This document shows positions 40,861 through 53,210 of a stretch of DNA of 64,000 nucleotides, piece by piece. The stretch is from Ancylostoma caninum (taxonomy: Eukaryota > Nematoda > Chromadorea > Rhabditida > Ancylostomatidae), in assembly GCA_037903475.1 (NCBI GenBank), contig JBAJFG010000559.1, forward strand, positions 62,001 through 126,000. The letters run 5' to 3'. A program made the translations under genes and the position numbers. The notes under the pieces were generated by a model. The model saw only the letters and a list, made by a program, of their open reading frames with translations, searched no databases and was not told the origin of the DNA. Position 1 is the stretch's first letter. Every line of letters begins with the position of its first letter.

Positions 40861-40862
40861 TA

Positions 40863-41900
40863 GATTTGATGCTTCTACTGCACCATCGTTTCTAATAGTC
40901 ATCCAGGGGGTCAACGGCACTTTTCGTCCACTCGGGCTTCCATGTATGAAATTCTGAGTCGTCGATCTGCGCGCATCAGAAAGTTCTGCCCTGGTACACT
41001 AGCAATTAAACTTGCCACAGATTTTACTCACTGGGTTTGTTCTTCTCAGGAGTGTTCGCGAAAAAAGCCGCATTAATTTTATGCACTAACCTAATGGCTT
41101 ATGATGAAGATCACAAAAGTGCGAGGAGTAGCGGAGCCTCGAGAAGGAGGCGCCCGTAGCATCGCGTTTGTCATAGTCTCACTCGTAGTCCAGCGCCTAT
41201 AGCTGTGAGTGATCAGCGTTCTTTCCCACTTTTAATGATAATTTATATTATCTCATTGTCATCATTACTGCCATGAATTTTGTCATGGCCATCTCATCCC
41301 ATTGATCATCCGAGACTGTTTATGTTTTTTGATGTTATCTAGTTAGTTTTGCCTAGGATTTTTAATAACATCGAAGTATATTTTGTTGTTGATGTCGTCA
41401 TCACTCGTTAGTGGCATGGAAGCCTACGATGGTCTTAACCTTCGAGGAAGATCGAGGTTTGAAAACAAGCAACACTAACTAAGAAGTTCCTTTGCGTTCA
41501 ACGTAGATGATCAATTTAGTTGGATTTGTCTGATTCTTATATAAATCGTATTTATCCTATGACGTTTATCCTGCTTTATTGCCTAAGTCTGGAAAGTTGG
41601 CGAACGGAGCTAACAACGCGGCTGTTTTGTGTGAATAATTCTCGATTGTTACGTGTAGGTGTCAGCTTGGTATCAATTTGATGAGAGCTCGAAACATTGA
41701 CATCCAGAACAGAAGAAGAAACAGTCATAAAAGAAAGAATATACCAAAACTAACGGAAGAACGACGATGTGAGAAGTCAAAAAATTTGTCATTCTTTCAT
41801 TTCTACTTCATCTCTTCCCATTTTTCCACTTTTTGATTGATTCTCTTTTATTCACTGCCCCTGAGAACTTTCCACTACTTAATACCAGTTTTTCCGAGCT
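40863..41900. other. Intergenic with one possible mariner end
   Basis: GCATTAATTTTATGCACTAACCTAA at about 41070-41094 resembles a right mariner terminus related to the 7203 family, but no left partner was found. Otherwise nothing recognised. Confidence 0.4.
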
Positions 41901-41973
41901 CCGCATATACATATACGCATAGGCCAGCGACGTCGCGACGGCGTCGCTGGCCTATGCGTATATGTATATGCGG
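41901..41973. repeat. Perfect 32-bp inverted repeat (hairpin)
   Basis: CCGCATATACATATACGCAT followed by AGGCCAGCGACG is exactly mirrored at 41942-41973, with a 9-nt spacer (41933-41941). It lies about 250 bp upstream of the gag-like relic. Confidence 0.9.
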
Positions 41974-42223
41974 AGGGACCGACGACAATAGCTTACTTAT
42001 TTCTTTGCCGCGGCGGCACCCAGCGACGTCGTCCAGCGGCGCTGGGCAAGTGGGGTTTCGGATCACGCGCAGCGTTAGCGCGCTTTTCCGCGCCTCTGAG
42101 AGGCATACGGTCGCAGCGCCCCAACTGGGTAGGTGGGTCATTGAGTTCCCCATTCCTGCTATTCAGCGGTGCCATTCGCTCGTTATCGTCTACTTACCTT
42201 TCTGATATTGCTGTTGTTCGGCT

Positions 42224-43375
42224 ATGGCAGCAGAAGATCAAGGACGCGTTCCGGAGGCTGTAAAAGAGATCATTCAACTGAGTCAGGAAGACTGGAGGAC
42301 ATGCTGGCCCAAGCCCGAGTGTCGAATTCCACGATGTCGCTAAATAACGTAACGTCCTCCACGAAACCCTCTTTTTCGAAACCACGGCTGTCACGTCATT
42401 TTGAGTTTAATTCTCAATCGCTCGATTCATTGTCCGCGGTTGTAGAATACGCACCAGGAATATGATATTAAATCTAACCTTTCAGAAGTCATTACTCTTC
42501 TAACTCAGCATAACGAATTCCTTGTCGTGGCAGATAAGGACTCAAAGCATTTCGAGTTTTATGATAAACATACCAAGACTTCTACATCCAATCATCCACT
42601 GGAAGCCGCGTTTCCTTCCGCATCCGCGACTTCAGCCCTTTCGCCCAGGAGGAGCGGCTTGGGCCCCCGCTCCTCCGCCTTACCAGCCTCTCCAGTTCGG
42701 CGCCGAGAGGCCTAACGGTTCGCAGGCGGGATATGGTGCGCAAGGATTCCAAAGTGTCAATAATCAAGGTTTCCAACAGAATCAGCAATTCCGGAGCGCG
42801 AGCCATCCAAGACCGATGTGTTATATGTGTTGTCACTTCGGGCATTATGCCAAGGACTGTGAATTCAAATAAAAGTGAGTTTTTGGCAGGCACTATCCAC
42901 AATAGGTGGACAAAAAGAACGTTGGAATGAATCCCAAGAAAAACGAAACGACCTCGAGGTAGACTACCAACGAGATAGGCCGATGTGTTCAAAATACGGA
43001 TGGAACCGCTGGACGCTCAGCTGGAAACGAATCAGAACTCTCGTCAACGTCATCTACGATGCTCCTGGTTGACAGTGGCGCGAGAACGAATTGAATGGAA
43101 GCGATGCTGGGGCCCGCACGACAAGTGACGACGGGCCACCTAAGTATCTAAGTATTCACAACAGGTTGAATTTTTAGCTCGATTTGAAGCTGTCTTCTCT
43201 TGTGCGTGACGTTTTGGTTTATGGACTTTATCCTAAGCTGTTACAGGTACCATCCCTTTCTTTCCAGCACGTAAATTCCCTGTCCACAAGGACTCATCAG
43301 GTATTTATAGATGAACAAGTCAGCTTACTGAAAAGCGGAGCCATCGAGAAGGTCCACTTGGACCAATCTGATTAA
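42224..43375 (+). pseudogene. Gag-protease(-RT start) relic of an LTR retroelement
   Basis: Broken reading with several frameshifts. It starts MAAEDQGRVPEAV at 42224. A reading TLLTQHNEFLVVADKDSKHF at 42490-42560 resembles the Gag segment before the nucleocapsid. A zinc knuckle CYMCCHFGHYAKDC (CX2CX4HX4C) ends at 42872. An aspartic-protease signature LLVDSGA is at about 43061-43080, followed soon by a stop. The 43184-43375 frame (…LLKSGAIEKV) fits the sequence just upstream of a reverse transcriptase. The catalytic reverse transcriptase part and LTRs were not found. Confidence 0.65.
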
Positions 43376-44338
43376 GTTCGCATTAATTCATTGACTGTGG
43401 CAGAGGGGAGAAAATTACTCTTGATTTTGGATCTCTCATTTTGAATAAGGGACAAGTCGCAATCTGTGTGCCATCTCGGATCGACTAATTACTGCTTATA
43501 TCTGTTCCTTATTAATTATATCCTTGTAACCTGAGAGGTCATACCTAAATTTTGTTTCCTGTATGTCTTTCATATTCATTCAAATCAGCCCAGAGGGTTG
43601 TCAATGTTCTGTCAATATTGCTCATTCATAAGTCTTTTGAGTATTCAACATGCAGCGTTTATTGCCGTTTATAAAGCCTATACCCCTCCGTGTTTGTATT
43701 CGTGTGCATAATCGAAAACGGAGGTTTCCCCGTGGTTATCGGAGGCAAAAGGAATGGCCGTAGGGGTATTTTGTCGCCTGCGACAACTTTTGCCGCTGCG
43801 GCAAAAGTATGCGGGCCCCTTCCAAGTTTAAATTCGCCATGACAGCATTTCGGGAAGAAGTTGCTCATTGTCCCTCGTGAATGTGATTCCAAGCCAGGGA
43901 AACATAAGATTATCGGCTATTTCCGATATAGAGGTAGTCAAAAGGCACGTTCATCCGAAATTGCATTGGTTCATCATTTTTCGCGACCCTATGAAAAGCC
44001 TAGGAAAGAGCTAGTCAGAGAATTGAAGCAACATTTGAAAGGGGTGGAGAAACCTTGCCATAATATTATAGAAGTTGGCTTGAAGTGGATCAAAATATGC
44101 AAAAAGAGTTCATTTATGCATACCGTGGAATGACAGTTATTTTCACAACATCCTGGCATTTCTATGGTTATCACAGAGGTACACAATGTATTAATTATAC
44201 GATTATCTCTTACATGGGAAGTAATACAAGGTATCAACTCAATTACTATTGACAAAAAATCATCTCATTCCATTGCTTTCCTTTTCCGTTACTCCTTACA
44301 AGACACGTTGTAAAGTTCTAAGGTGAAAATTTCAGTCC
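43376..44338. other. Intergenic, no gene seen
   Basis: May include more decayed retroelement sequence (a 90-codon frame from 43861 is Lys/His-rich), but no motif supports this. GCGACAACTTTTGCCGCTGC near 43782 forms a small hairpin. Confidence 0.35.
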
Positions 44339-44737
44339 TTAAAGGCAATGTGTTACGTCGTTTCGTGGGCTGTAGATATCAACGGAATCTAGCCTCCTCG
44401 TCACGTTGATTCCGATGATGTACATCAAAACGCATGAAAGTGATGAAAACCATGTTTCCGGATGGTCCAAAAGTGCAGTTCACGGACCACTTGGGCGGGC
44501 GGTCCGTTACTGTGCTGGCTGCCCACCACGGCCGCAACATTGGCCAACGCGTCTTGACATGTCCGATCGATGAGAGTGAGCTTCACGGCAACGGCTTCAC
44601 GCGTCCACTCGGCCCGACAAGCGGTTGAAAAAAAAAACAAGGATTTAAAGACAGTTTTGTAACAATTTGCTTATAACGCTGGATTCAGCAACTCAGAATC
44701 CGCTAAAACTTCGAGCATGAAAACGAGGTGCCTTTAA
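44339..44737. mobile_element. TTAA-flanked MITE, copy 1
   Basis: Ends TTAAAGGCAATGTGTTACG and CGAGGTGCCTTTAA. TTAA at both edges fits piggyBac-type integration. Internal landmarks shared with the copies at 47077 and 57536 are CACGTTGATTCCGATGATGT, AGTGCAGTTCACGGACCAC and TGTGCTGGCTGCC. Confidence 0.8.
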
Positions 44738-46829
44738 ACACACTTCCACGTCCGAGGCACTAATTAAACGCCAGCTCACAGCCAAGCAATACAGCATAGC
44801 CGAACATTTCCGTCCAACATGTGCATCGAGCTGGGTTCATCGCATTGAAATAAGCTGAGTGCCATCTTATCGCGTTTGAAGAGTGTGGGAGGTGAATAGG
44901 CTCAGAGTGAAGTGCAACGAATGTTCCACTCTGCGTCTTTTCGACTCTTCTACTATTTCCGCAGAATGAGAAGGCGCCCAATCCATTTCAGCAGATGAAG
45001 TTAGTTGGCATGCGTGCTCACATCCACACACGCGTGCTCCCAACGTTGCCGTAAAAATAAATGATCTGCTTTGTTTTGCTGTGCTTGTTTGAGCTGGCAT
45101 GTAATTAGTACTTCGAAGCGGCAACGAGATTTGGAATGAGTTCATCACATCAGAAAATTTTTAGGGGTTAACTTTCCTTCCATCCCATAAATGCCTTTTG
45201 TCTCTACGTTGTCGGGACACAACCCGGAAGTGCACCATCAGGAACTGGTCGGGACATGGGCCGGAAAAAACATGGTTATGAACCAGAGAGGTAGTGTAGC
45301 TCCGCTACAGTAGTTACACAGCATCTATGTACACTATGGTAGGAAAACATTTCTCCATTTTGTCCAATTATTCATCAAGAATGTGCATTAATAGGATATT
45401 TATCTCGGTACGTTTCGGTAACCGTACATCTCCGCCACTAAGAACTAGGACTATGTGAGCATCAGGTAGCGTGCCGAAGGAGAATTCGTCACTCGGACCA
45501 ACCTCCCACTCCCCCGGCCCCCTCCCAGCGCCATTAAATGAGAGACGAATCCGTCACCATCGAGTCGTGGAAATTGTCGTTGAATCCCAGCAAGTTTAGG
45601 AGCAGGAGCTTTGATAATTCAGGAAACGCAGCAACCCAAACGATGCAACAGGAAGCATATGTCAAATGCTAGGGCTTTCCACTCTCTCCTACTACACGCT
45701 AAAAATTTGATTCCTCAGGTTTAAAGATGTCGGTTTTGGCTTGAGATGGACCAGGATCTCGTCGACCGTTGAAGTGGTTTGCGATTGTCTCCAACAGCTG
45801 GGTCGAGAGAACTAGCTAAGTGATATTCATGAGATAGCAGAAGAATATCAGAGTTGTCACAGACAGTACAGTATTCACCGGCACCTCCTCGAAAAGGCGA
45901 GGAACTACGACGCATGGATTTAACATGAGTAACCTGCTCCAGCGACGAGTGCGGGAAGATGCATATCTGAGCTTTTGAACTTTCCACACAACTTCACTTG
46001 GCTTGACAACTTGGATAACAGTGACGAGAAATAGCTTCTACGTAAAATGCATGAGAAAGTGGTTGGCTCGGTTGCACGAGATACGTTCCCCAACTATGTC
46101 AGAGCTTGCTGCGCATCACTGCCTGAGTCTCCCATCTATGTAGTGCCTCCACCCATCATCCCCTGCTCATGTTCTAGCTCCTCGCGGCCACGCAACGCAG
46201 TTGAGGGACGTATCTCATGTAATCGGTTGGCTCGGACGTTGGTAACCATAAATTCCAGTGCAAAACGAGAATTACCTCTGCAGTAGGCAATCTCTGTGGT
46301 CTGGTGAAATTCCAGTGAAATCGCTCACTCGCAGCTGCTGCTAACAAACACTACCGTTGGAATTTCCGTCAATAATAATGATATGGGTATTGCGCAATTA
46401 TCAGTTATACTGAAGAAGAGCAGATTTGAAAGGAAGCACAAAAGTTCCGGGGAACCTTTCCAACAACCTGATATCTCAAAGCTTTGCTGTACTCACAAGG
46501 GAAGTGCACGAGGCTAATCGTGAGGATCAAAACAAAACATCCATTTACAAGAGCTTTTTCTAAGATGATGTTGATGTATGCATACCATTTTTGCTCAATG
46601 GTCCTGATGCGATCAGGAGAGCGCCCCAAAAATTTCTATATTGCACGGCTATAGGACTCTCATGTAGGGCTGGGTTTCGTGAATTTTTGACCACTCAAAC
46701 CAACTGTTGTTAGCTTGATTAGCTTTCCCGGGACCATAGATTGTTTAAAGACGCATTTTCGAATAGCCTGGTTTCGTTTTTGATCACGTTTGAGATTAAG
46801 GGATGACCGGGTAAGGAAATAAACAGTGG
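44738..46829. other. Intergenic, no gene seen
   Basis: Short frames only. No family shared with the rest of the window was recognised. Confidence 0.4.
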
Positions 46830-46902
46830 CGGGGTGGCCGAGGAGAAAGCGGGTCGGGCTACCAAGCAGGAGATCGAAGTTTCGGGTCCTGCCAGCGCAA
46901 CT
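46829..46902 (+). other. tRNA-like sequence
   Basis: GGGGTGGCCGAGG is A-box-like and AGTTTCGGGTCCTGCC is a weak B box, spaced as in a tRNA. Stems are imperfect; probably a tRNA-derived relic. Confidence 0.4.
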
Positions 46903-47076
46903 CTCTTTGCATTTTTGAATTTCAGGCTTTTGAACTTGTTTCAAGCATTTCTAATCATTAGAACACATCAGATAGGTATTCCACTGGAGGAACTACTGCG
47001 GGAACTACGTCCGATGCGTTACTCACTCGGCCACCTCGCCGCGGCCGCCATTCATGCAGCTAGAACTCATGAATGC

Positions 47077-47490
47077 ATAAAGGCAGTGTGTCACCTCGCT
47101 TCGTGAGCTAAAAATACCAATGGACTCTAGACCTCCTCGTCACGCTAATTCCAAAGATGTACGTCAAAGCTCGTAAGAATGACAAAAACCCGGTTTTTGG
47201 AGGGTCCGAAAGTGCAGTTCACGGACCACCTGGTCGGAGCGGTCCGTGAATGTGCTGGCTGCCAGCCGCGTCTGCAGCGTTGGCCAACACGTCTAGATCG
47301 ATGAGATCAACGGCTTCACGCGTCCACTCGGCTCGACAAACCGTTACGAATCCCGCCCCGAAAAACATTTAAAAAGGGTTTAAGGACCCTTTCGTAACAT
47401 TTTAGCTATACCGTTGGATTCAGCGTATCGAGGAGATTCAGAATCTGGTAAAAGCTCAGACATGAAAGCGAGGTGACACACTGCCTTTAA
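47077..47490. mobile_element. TTAA-type MITE, copy 2
   Basis: Edges ATAAAGGCAGTGTGTCACC and GGTGACACACTGCCTTTAA. The left TTAA has a T to A change. Interior matches copies 1 and 3. Confidence 0.8.
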
Positions 47491-48244
47491 CCAGACGAAA
47501 CCAGGTTATTCAAAAATGCGTCCCCAAATCTGTCATCATTTATAGAACAGCAACCACTATTGGATTGCGTGGTCAAAGTTTGAATCCGAGCCACGACCTT
47601 CTTCTAGTGCAATGGAAAAATTGGCACTATTCAATCTTCAAGGCCCCGAACTCTTCACAAGAATTTTTTGACTGAAGTCCTCCATAGGAGGGTCATTTGA
47701 GGTGCTAAACGTATCCATTTTTACGGTAACGCCATTCCGTAGGGTTACGGTAGGTGCATTACCGCATGCAAACATTGAAGAAATTCTCAAATTGTGTTTT
47801 AGCAAAACTAATAAGCAAAAATTAGTTTTTGCCGGATGTAACAAAGTTTTTAATTCATAAAATTATGACCAGTATCCCTAGAGGCAGTGCACTATAAAAG
47901 ATATTATTTTCTTGGTAAATTATCTTCTCAATAATAGTTTTTATTCATTTGGTCCACTAGAATTTATATAGTGCGTTTCATAAATATGAAGGCACCTGCA
48001 AATTTGTAGATATCACAATACTGCGCCAATTTTTGGAACCTCCCGTCAACTTTCTTGAATTTGGCATGACACAAAACCTCTTGTCTGAAAATTCCATATC
48101 ACGAGCTCAAAAGCCTGCTCCACCACATCTTCTATATCTGAACGATATCAAACCGTTCCATAAATATATGAGCAGTCGAAAAAACTATTTATTTGAAATT
48201 GGTAAATTATCTTCTCAATAATAGTTCATTTGGTCCACTAGTAT
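47491..48244. other. Intergenic with element Y fragment and a duplicated 55-bp phrase
   Basis: 47688-47765 is a fragment of element Y (GGAGGGTCATTTGAGGTGCT, GTAGGGTTACGGTA). TTGGTAAATTATCTTCTCAA and the following TTTGGTCCACTAG occur at about 47914-47960 and again at 48198-48241. Confidence 0.6.
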
Positions 48245-49065
48245 TTATATGTGCAAATTATAGGCGTACCTCAAGGTGGCAATTTCAGCCCCCTCTTAGC
48301 AGACCTCCCTCTATCATACTCTGAATAAATCTACGCCAAAAGTTATTTAGATTCTAGCATATATTTCTATTCTTACAGATATATGGACGACCTACTGATA
48401 ATGCATAATACTTTAGACAATACAATTTTAACAATTTTGAATGAAGTCTACCATAAAGAACTATCGTTGGAAACTGCACACGAGTGCACAAATGTAACTA
48501 TTTGGATTTGGAGATTGATATTCACAACAACATTGTAATAACGAAATGTATAATGAGACTTATTCTTTCGGCTTTGCTATCAGAAGACCAGCCTCATCGT
48601 CCGACTAACGGCGCACCACCCTCGCAGCTGCGGATCCGTCAGGTGGCATCTTACCCACCGCTGGACCCCGGTATATCAAACTCGCATCCATGGACCCGTA
48701 CAGTGGCCTCTTTTCCCTTACAGGAAGCCGGCGCAGCTCTTCCATAGCAGTAGCCCGTTTCCCCTAATTTCCCCACCGTCCTTGCTGTTTCACTCTATCT
48801 GGCTCGACCACTTCTCCTTAAACCATTCTCATCCGCATGTTATCCTTCACATGACAAGGATTTCAACTTCTCCACTAATATTCCAAATGAAATCAGAAAA
48901 GCTATCATTTTGAAGTGCGGGCGATTCGTAACACTGAAGTTTTACGAATCGCTCGCACTTGTTCTACTAGAGAAGACTTCATAAACAGACTGACTCTAGC
49001 AAAAAGCATTCCGCTAGCCATGAACTACAATCGATCTGTGATAGAGAGCTCATATTTACATACGT
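48245..49065 (+). pseudogene. Reverse transcriptase relic with YMDD and GVPQGG motifs
   Basis: Broken by frameshifts. Readings in order: IGVPQGGNFSPLLADL (about 48262), RYMDDLLIMHNTLDN (about 48378), LNEVYHKELSLETAH, then NYLDLEIDIHNNIVITK in the next frame (about 48496), and ARTCSTREDFINRLTL at about 48942. This set is unlike Ty3/gypsy (YLDD/YVDD with LDLxxG(Y/F)) and unlike LINE (YADD). The class is uncertain; a Penelope-like or related tyrosine-type lineage would be worth testing. A hairpin with GCGGGCGATTCGTAA arms interrupts it at 48917-48960. Confidence 0.6.
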
Positions 49066-49221
49066 TGTACGTTAAAAAATAATTATATGTTAAATAAATC
49101 CAACAAACATACCTCTGGAACGCAAGGATTTTTAATAACAACATCCTGCTTACAATATGATTAAGTGATGATTGCTGAAAAGATGCTGATTCAAGACTGA
49201 CTATACCATCACATCTAAAGT

Positions 49222-49692
49222 CCTTACGAGCAATCGGCGGAAACTTTTCGAGCGCGCCCAGCATGCGGCGCGCGCGGCGCGGCCCTCTTGTGGCAGCGGT
49301 CCCCAGCCGTTCGTCAGATTTTTGGCTCAGGTGAGTGTTTTTCTTTCCATTTTTCTTTACTGAAGTTTATCTGAAGCTGTGAGGCCTGTGGCTGACCGAT
49401 ATCGACCAGACGGCCTCCCATGCCTCATATTTTGCACGTTTTCCCCATGCATGCCCCAAATGCTTGTTTTTATTGTTTTTATGAGGCCTGCGGGGCCGTT
49501 CGGTCGCCATCGGTCAGCCACATGCCTCACACCTTCAGATAAACTTCAATCAAGAAAAAAAGGAAGGAAAAACACTCACCTGGGCCAAAAATCTGACGAA
49601 CGACGGTGGACCGCTACCACAAGAGGGCTGCCCCGCGCAAGCGCTCCATGCTGGGGGCGCTCGAAAATTTTCCGCCGATTGCGCGTAAGGAC
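49222..49692. mobile_element. TIR element X, complete palindromic copy
   Basis: AAAGTCCTTACGAGCAATCG at the left mirrors CGATTGCGCGTAAGGACTTT at the right. The arms extend through TTTTCGAGCGC, CAAGAGGGC, and TTGAAGTTTATCTGAAG to a centre near 49450-49480. About 470 bp, with no coding sequence. Confidence 0.8.
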
Positions 49693-52329
49693 TTTATGCA
49701 TACATCCATTTGATCATAGTCGACTACAAACAAAAAATTTTGATTCAATAAACCCAGTTAGATATAATCAGCATCGTCTGGTTGATTATATGTATTTCAC
49801 TTTGTACTTCTCATTTTTAATACATCTTACATGCATGTGGCGGGATATCATATCAATCACAAGAGCAAATGTAAGTTCTAAAAGTAAACATTCAGTAGAT
49901 ATATTGCAAAAATATGTGCACACATTAGGCGTCACTTGACAACGATAATTTAGTAGGTTTTCTTCGCCTTACTGATGAGTGTAGGAGGAAACCTACTTTT
50001 ATGTTTTTTTGTGTATTTTTCATATAAGGTTCATGCAGGGAACAAGAACTGAGCAGACTAACAGAATAATACTACGAAATTTCATTATAACTTTAGAATT
50101 TAACGGATTGATCACACCACAGGCTGTCCTTTAAAAAGAGAAGTATCGACCATAGACTTTTATGCTTACCGTACAATAGTGAGAGCCCATTCCAAAATCA
50201 TGATTTGAATTGTTGTCAACTTCTCCACCAATTCATTATTGACATGTACGCCAAAATTAAGAGCGAACGTCTTCTTTATAAATGCTTGAACCAGAAGGAG
50301 CTTCGCGCTGATGACTACATTCACTTGTGTGATGCAGTGGCTAATGACGGCAATGTTTCAGAGTGTTGAACATATGGTAATTTCATGTGAGTGAACAAAT
50401 TGTATAGTGATATATTTTGATCGTTGATCCTGTTATGATCTATCAATTGTGATGGTGGGTCTATCAGCTCGTCAAGTGAACATGATGAAAGGTAGACAGT
50501 TTGAGTGAGAGGGGTCTTGCAAGTTTCTTTTCATAATACACTCTTTTAGATTCCATTTTCTGTCAAGTTCGAATCGCTCTCCATTCATCAAGAACTAGGT
50601 ATCGCATCTGTAGAATGGATGCCAGTACTCCCACTTCATTTCTGAAGCTGTCTCAACTTGTTAGGTAGTTACAAGTCTATGCGACTAATAAGCTAGAATT
50701 TGTGCGACTTGTCAAAAGCACTGCTGCACTCTCCACATACGAATCACCAATGCGCACACCTGTATTTCCCTGTTTATAACACTGACGCTTCGAATACCTC
50801 AATGTTGATGAACAATACGGCTGCAGCCTTGTTTAGAGACGATTTTTTAAATCTATTCGTTCCAGAATTAGTTTCTCGTCAGCGTAGTATTGCTGCGTGC
50901 AGAGTTGGGTGCCGCACGTGCAGTGCTTGCTCTTGAGTAACTGATTTGGTGGATACTGACCCGCCGCACTGATGAACCTAACTGCCGTGCGTCAGCGGGC
51001 TGCGACTGGGCCTATTCTTCATCAAATAGACGTACGCGTTTACTAAAGATTGCCCTTGTTTGAAAGGAAATTGAAACGAAAGGATAGTCATAATTTTGTT
51101 TTCTACGTTTGTTTTTCAATCACGACGACATATGGGAGTCTTTTTGATCTTTCTGATCTGAATGTAACCTTGATCCCCGAGACTCTCTCTGTAACAGTGG
51201 CAAATGTGGTGCACGCGGCACGTCCGAACGGCTGCCACCACAGGAGCGACGCCGCACGTGCGTTTTGATTTGAAACGCTGCTGCGCTGTGTCTTGGACTC
51301 TGCGGGCTGGTTGTGCATTCATTTGCCTCCAGCGAAAGCGACAACCATGTGGGTTTTCAAGTCAATATATCTTTTGAACAATTAATAAGTCGTAAATTGT
51401 TAAATCAGCAATAACACGACGCATGCTCTTTCCAGGAAGCGAATCGCCGATTCGGATAACATTTCAACAGTATAATTCTGCATCTATTTCTCTGTGATGA
51501 GCAAAAGTTTAGGCAGGTTTTCTCGGTGTCTCGACGTACTCCATTGGAATAAATGGGAGCTTCGTAGGGTGTTCCTCTCACACAACCAAATAACGAGCCA
51601 ACTCCTCGATCGCGCCTTCAAAATCGGTCGGCAAACGCAGTTAGTAAACAGTATTTTCCATCTGTCGTATGTATTATTCCATTTCTATAACATTTTTTGT
51701 TATGGGTCTCGCAGCGGCACGATCTCCAAAACAGTACCTTCGCTGTACCTTCGCTGCTTCACGAATTCCTCTAGAGAGGTCGTATGCAGCGACATACTCC
51801 TCGCATCCTGATGCTGTAGGCGCTCAGCATTGGATGGTCAGGCAAAGGTGTTTGAAAGTCTGTAAGGGCTTCTTTCGAGGAACTGAAAAACCAACTCGGA
51901 TACGGGTGTCAGGCACTATTTCTGGCTGATCTATTCATCTGACACTGCTGGCGTGTGACATTTCACGGACAGTACGCAGGATTGGTTGCAGCAAGGAGCT
52001 TGTCCATGAGCCCTTTCCCCAAAAGAGAAAAACAAGGACGAGACAGCAGGAAGTACACCAAGCAGCAGGTAGTCAGCAAGAATGAAGAGGAATGGGATAG
52101 ATGTTATACATCACTTTATTCATGGCAAGCTCAGGCAGAAAGATGTTACTGTTGCCAACGCCCTTTCCGAACTAGCTGAGAACTACCCTTCGTTCAGATG
52201 GCATTCTACTACTTCCTAAGGGTATCCGCCTTAGCTATAAATTAACAAAGGCCAGCGCTTCATTTTCGAGCACCCTGACCTCACACGGAAGAGGGGTGTC
52301 TGCTTGTCAATCATAGCAGTGCCGAGATC
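49693..52329. other. Intergenic, no confident gene
   Basis: The reading is dominated by short frames. 50985-51040 (GCGACTGGGCCTATTCTTCATC) is an inverted fragment of the MITE at 58985. The last few hundred bases may hold a decayed N-terminal half of the transposase that follows. Confidence 0.4.
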
Positions 52330-52394
52330 CCATGGTAGCTGCCTTGTCTTCATTGCGGAAATTTTGGGTGCTGGATAGGATATTGAGGAAGTGA

Positions 52395-53210
52395 ATGGAA
52401 CGACAATACCATACCCAGGCCTCGATTGTGAAAGAGTCTGTCTGTGGGAAAACAGCTGCGAAGAGCAAAGGCAGGAGGGCGACTGTCATCAGTGCGATCG
52501 CCAATGAAGGTGTCGTCCCAGATTGCACGAAGGTTATCATCAGCGGCAAGACCCCAGTTGACCAGAATTACTACCGCGACATGAACAACTCGATGTTCGA
52601 AGTGTGGCTGGAGGTGTTCATCCCTCGAATGAAAGATGTGGCGGAGGGACGTCATGTAGGTGTGATCGTGGAAATGAACCGTCTCACTCTCGTCAACTGG
52701 AGAAGGTAATTCTCCCCTTAATCTCAATTCCACAATGAGCCTCCCTTTTAGATACAGTATAGTTCATCGACAAAGGTCGCAACCGTTGATTACCTCCAGT
52801 CAAAAGGTGCTGAGGTAGCGTTGTGCAGCTCGAAGGATGATCTCATTTTCGAGGTCACTCATTATATCACGCTTCTGACACAACCACCTTTGCTAACCAC
52901 GACTAAATTTTAGCTTCATACCGAGTGACAATCTGGAAACGGTACTAATTTGATATCAAATGTGACTTGACATATGTTAATACAATGACATTAAGGTATT
53001 CGAAGAATATGGTTCTGGCAATAACATTTGAGTACGCTGACATGGATGGGCAGTGTGTCCCCGTCTTTGTGCAGGAGTTGGGCATTTACGTTGTTAGAGA
53101 GGAAGAGGCAGCGAGATTGAAAATCGCTGTCCAACTCCATAACAACAACGGTAACATTGGCGGTGAGAAAGACGTTTCCTCTTCAGATTACTCTTCATCT
53201 GAAAAGAAAA
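52395..53210 (+). pseudogene. IS630/Tc1-like DDE transposase relic
   Basis: The frame 52395-52709 reads like the DDE core of this class: GRRATVISAIANEG, YYRDMNNSMFEVWLEVFIP, then VGVIVEMNR where the second catalytic motif (normally …V(M/L)DNA.YH) has decayed. A GT donor follows. After 52752, STKVATVDYLQSKGAEVAL matches the segment that normally follows the second Asp. At 52990-53200 [19 protein letters not shown] and a Ser/Asp-rich end close the protein. The same tail is found at 36608-36760 on the other strand. Stops and lost catalytic residues make it inactive. Confidence 0.6.
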
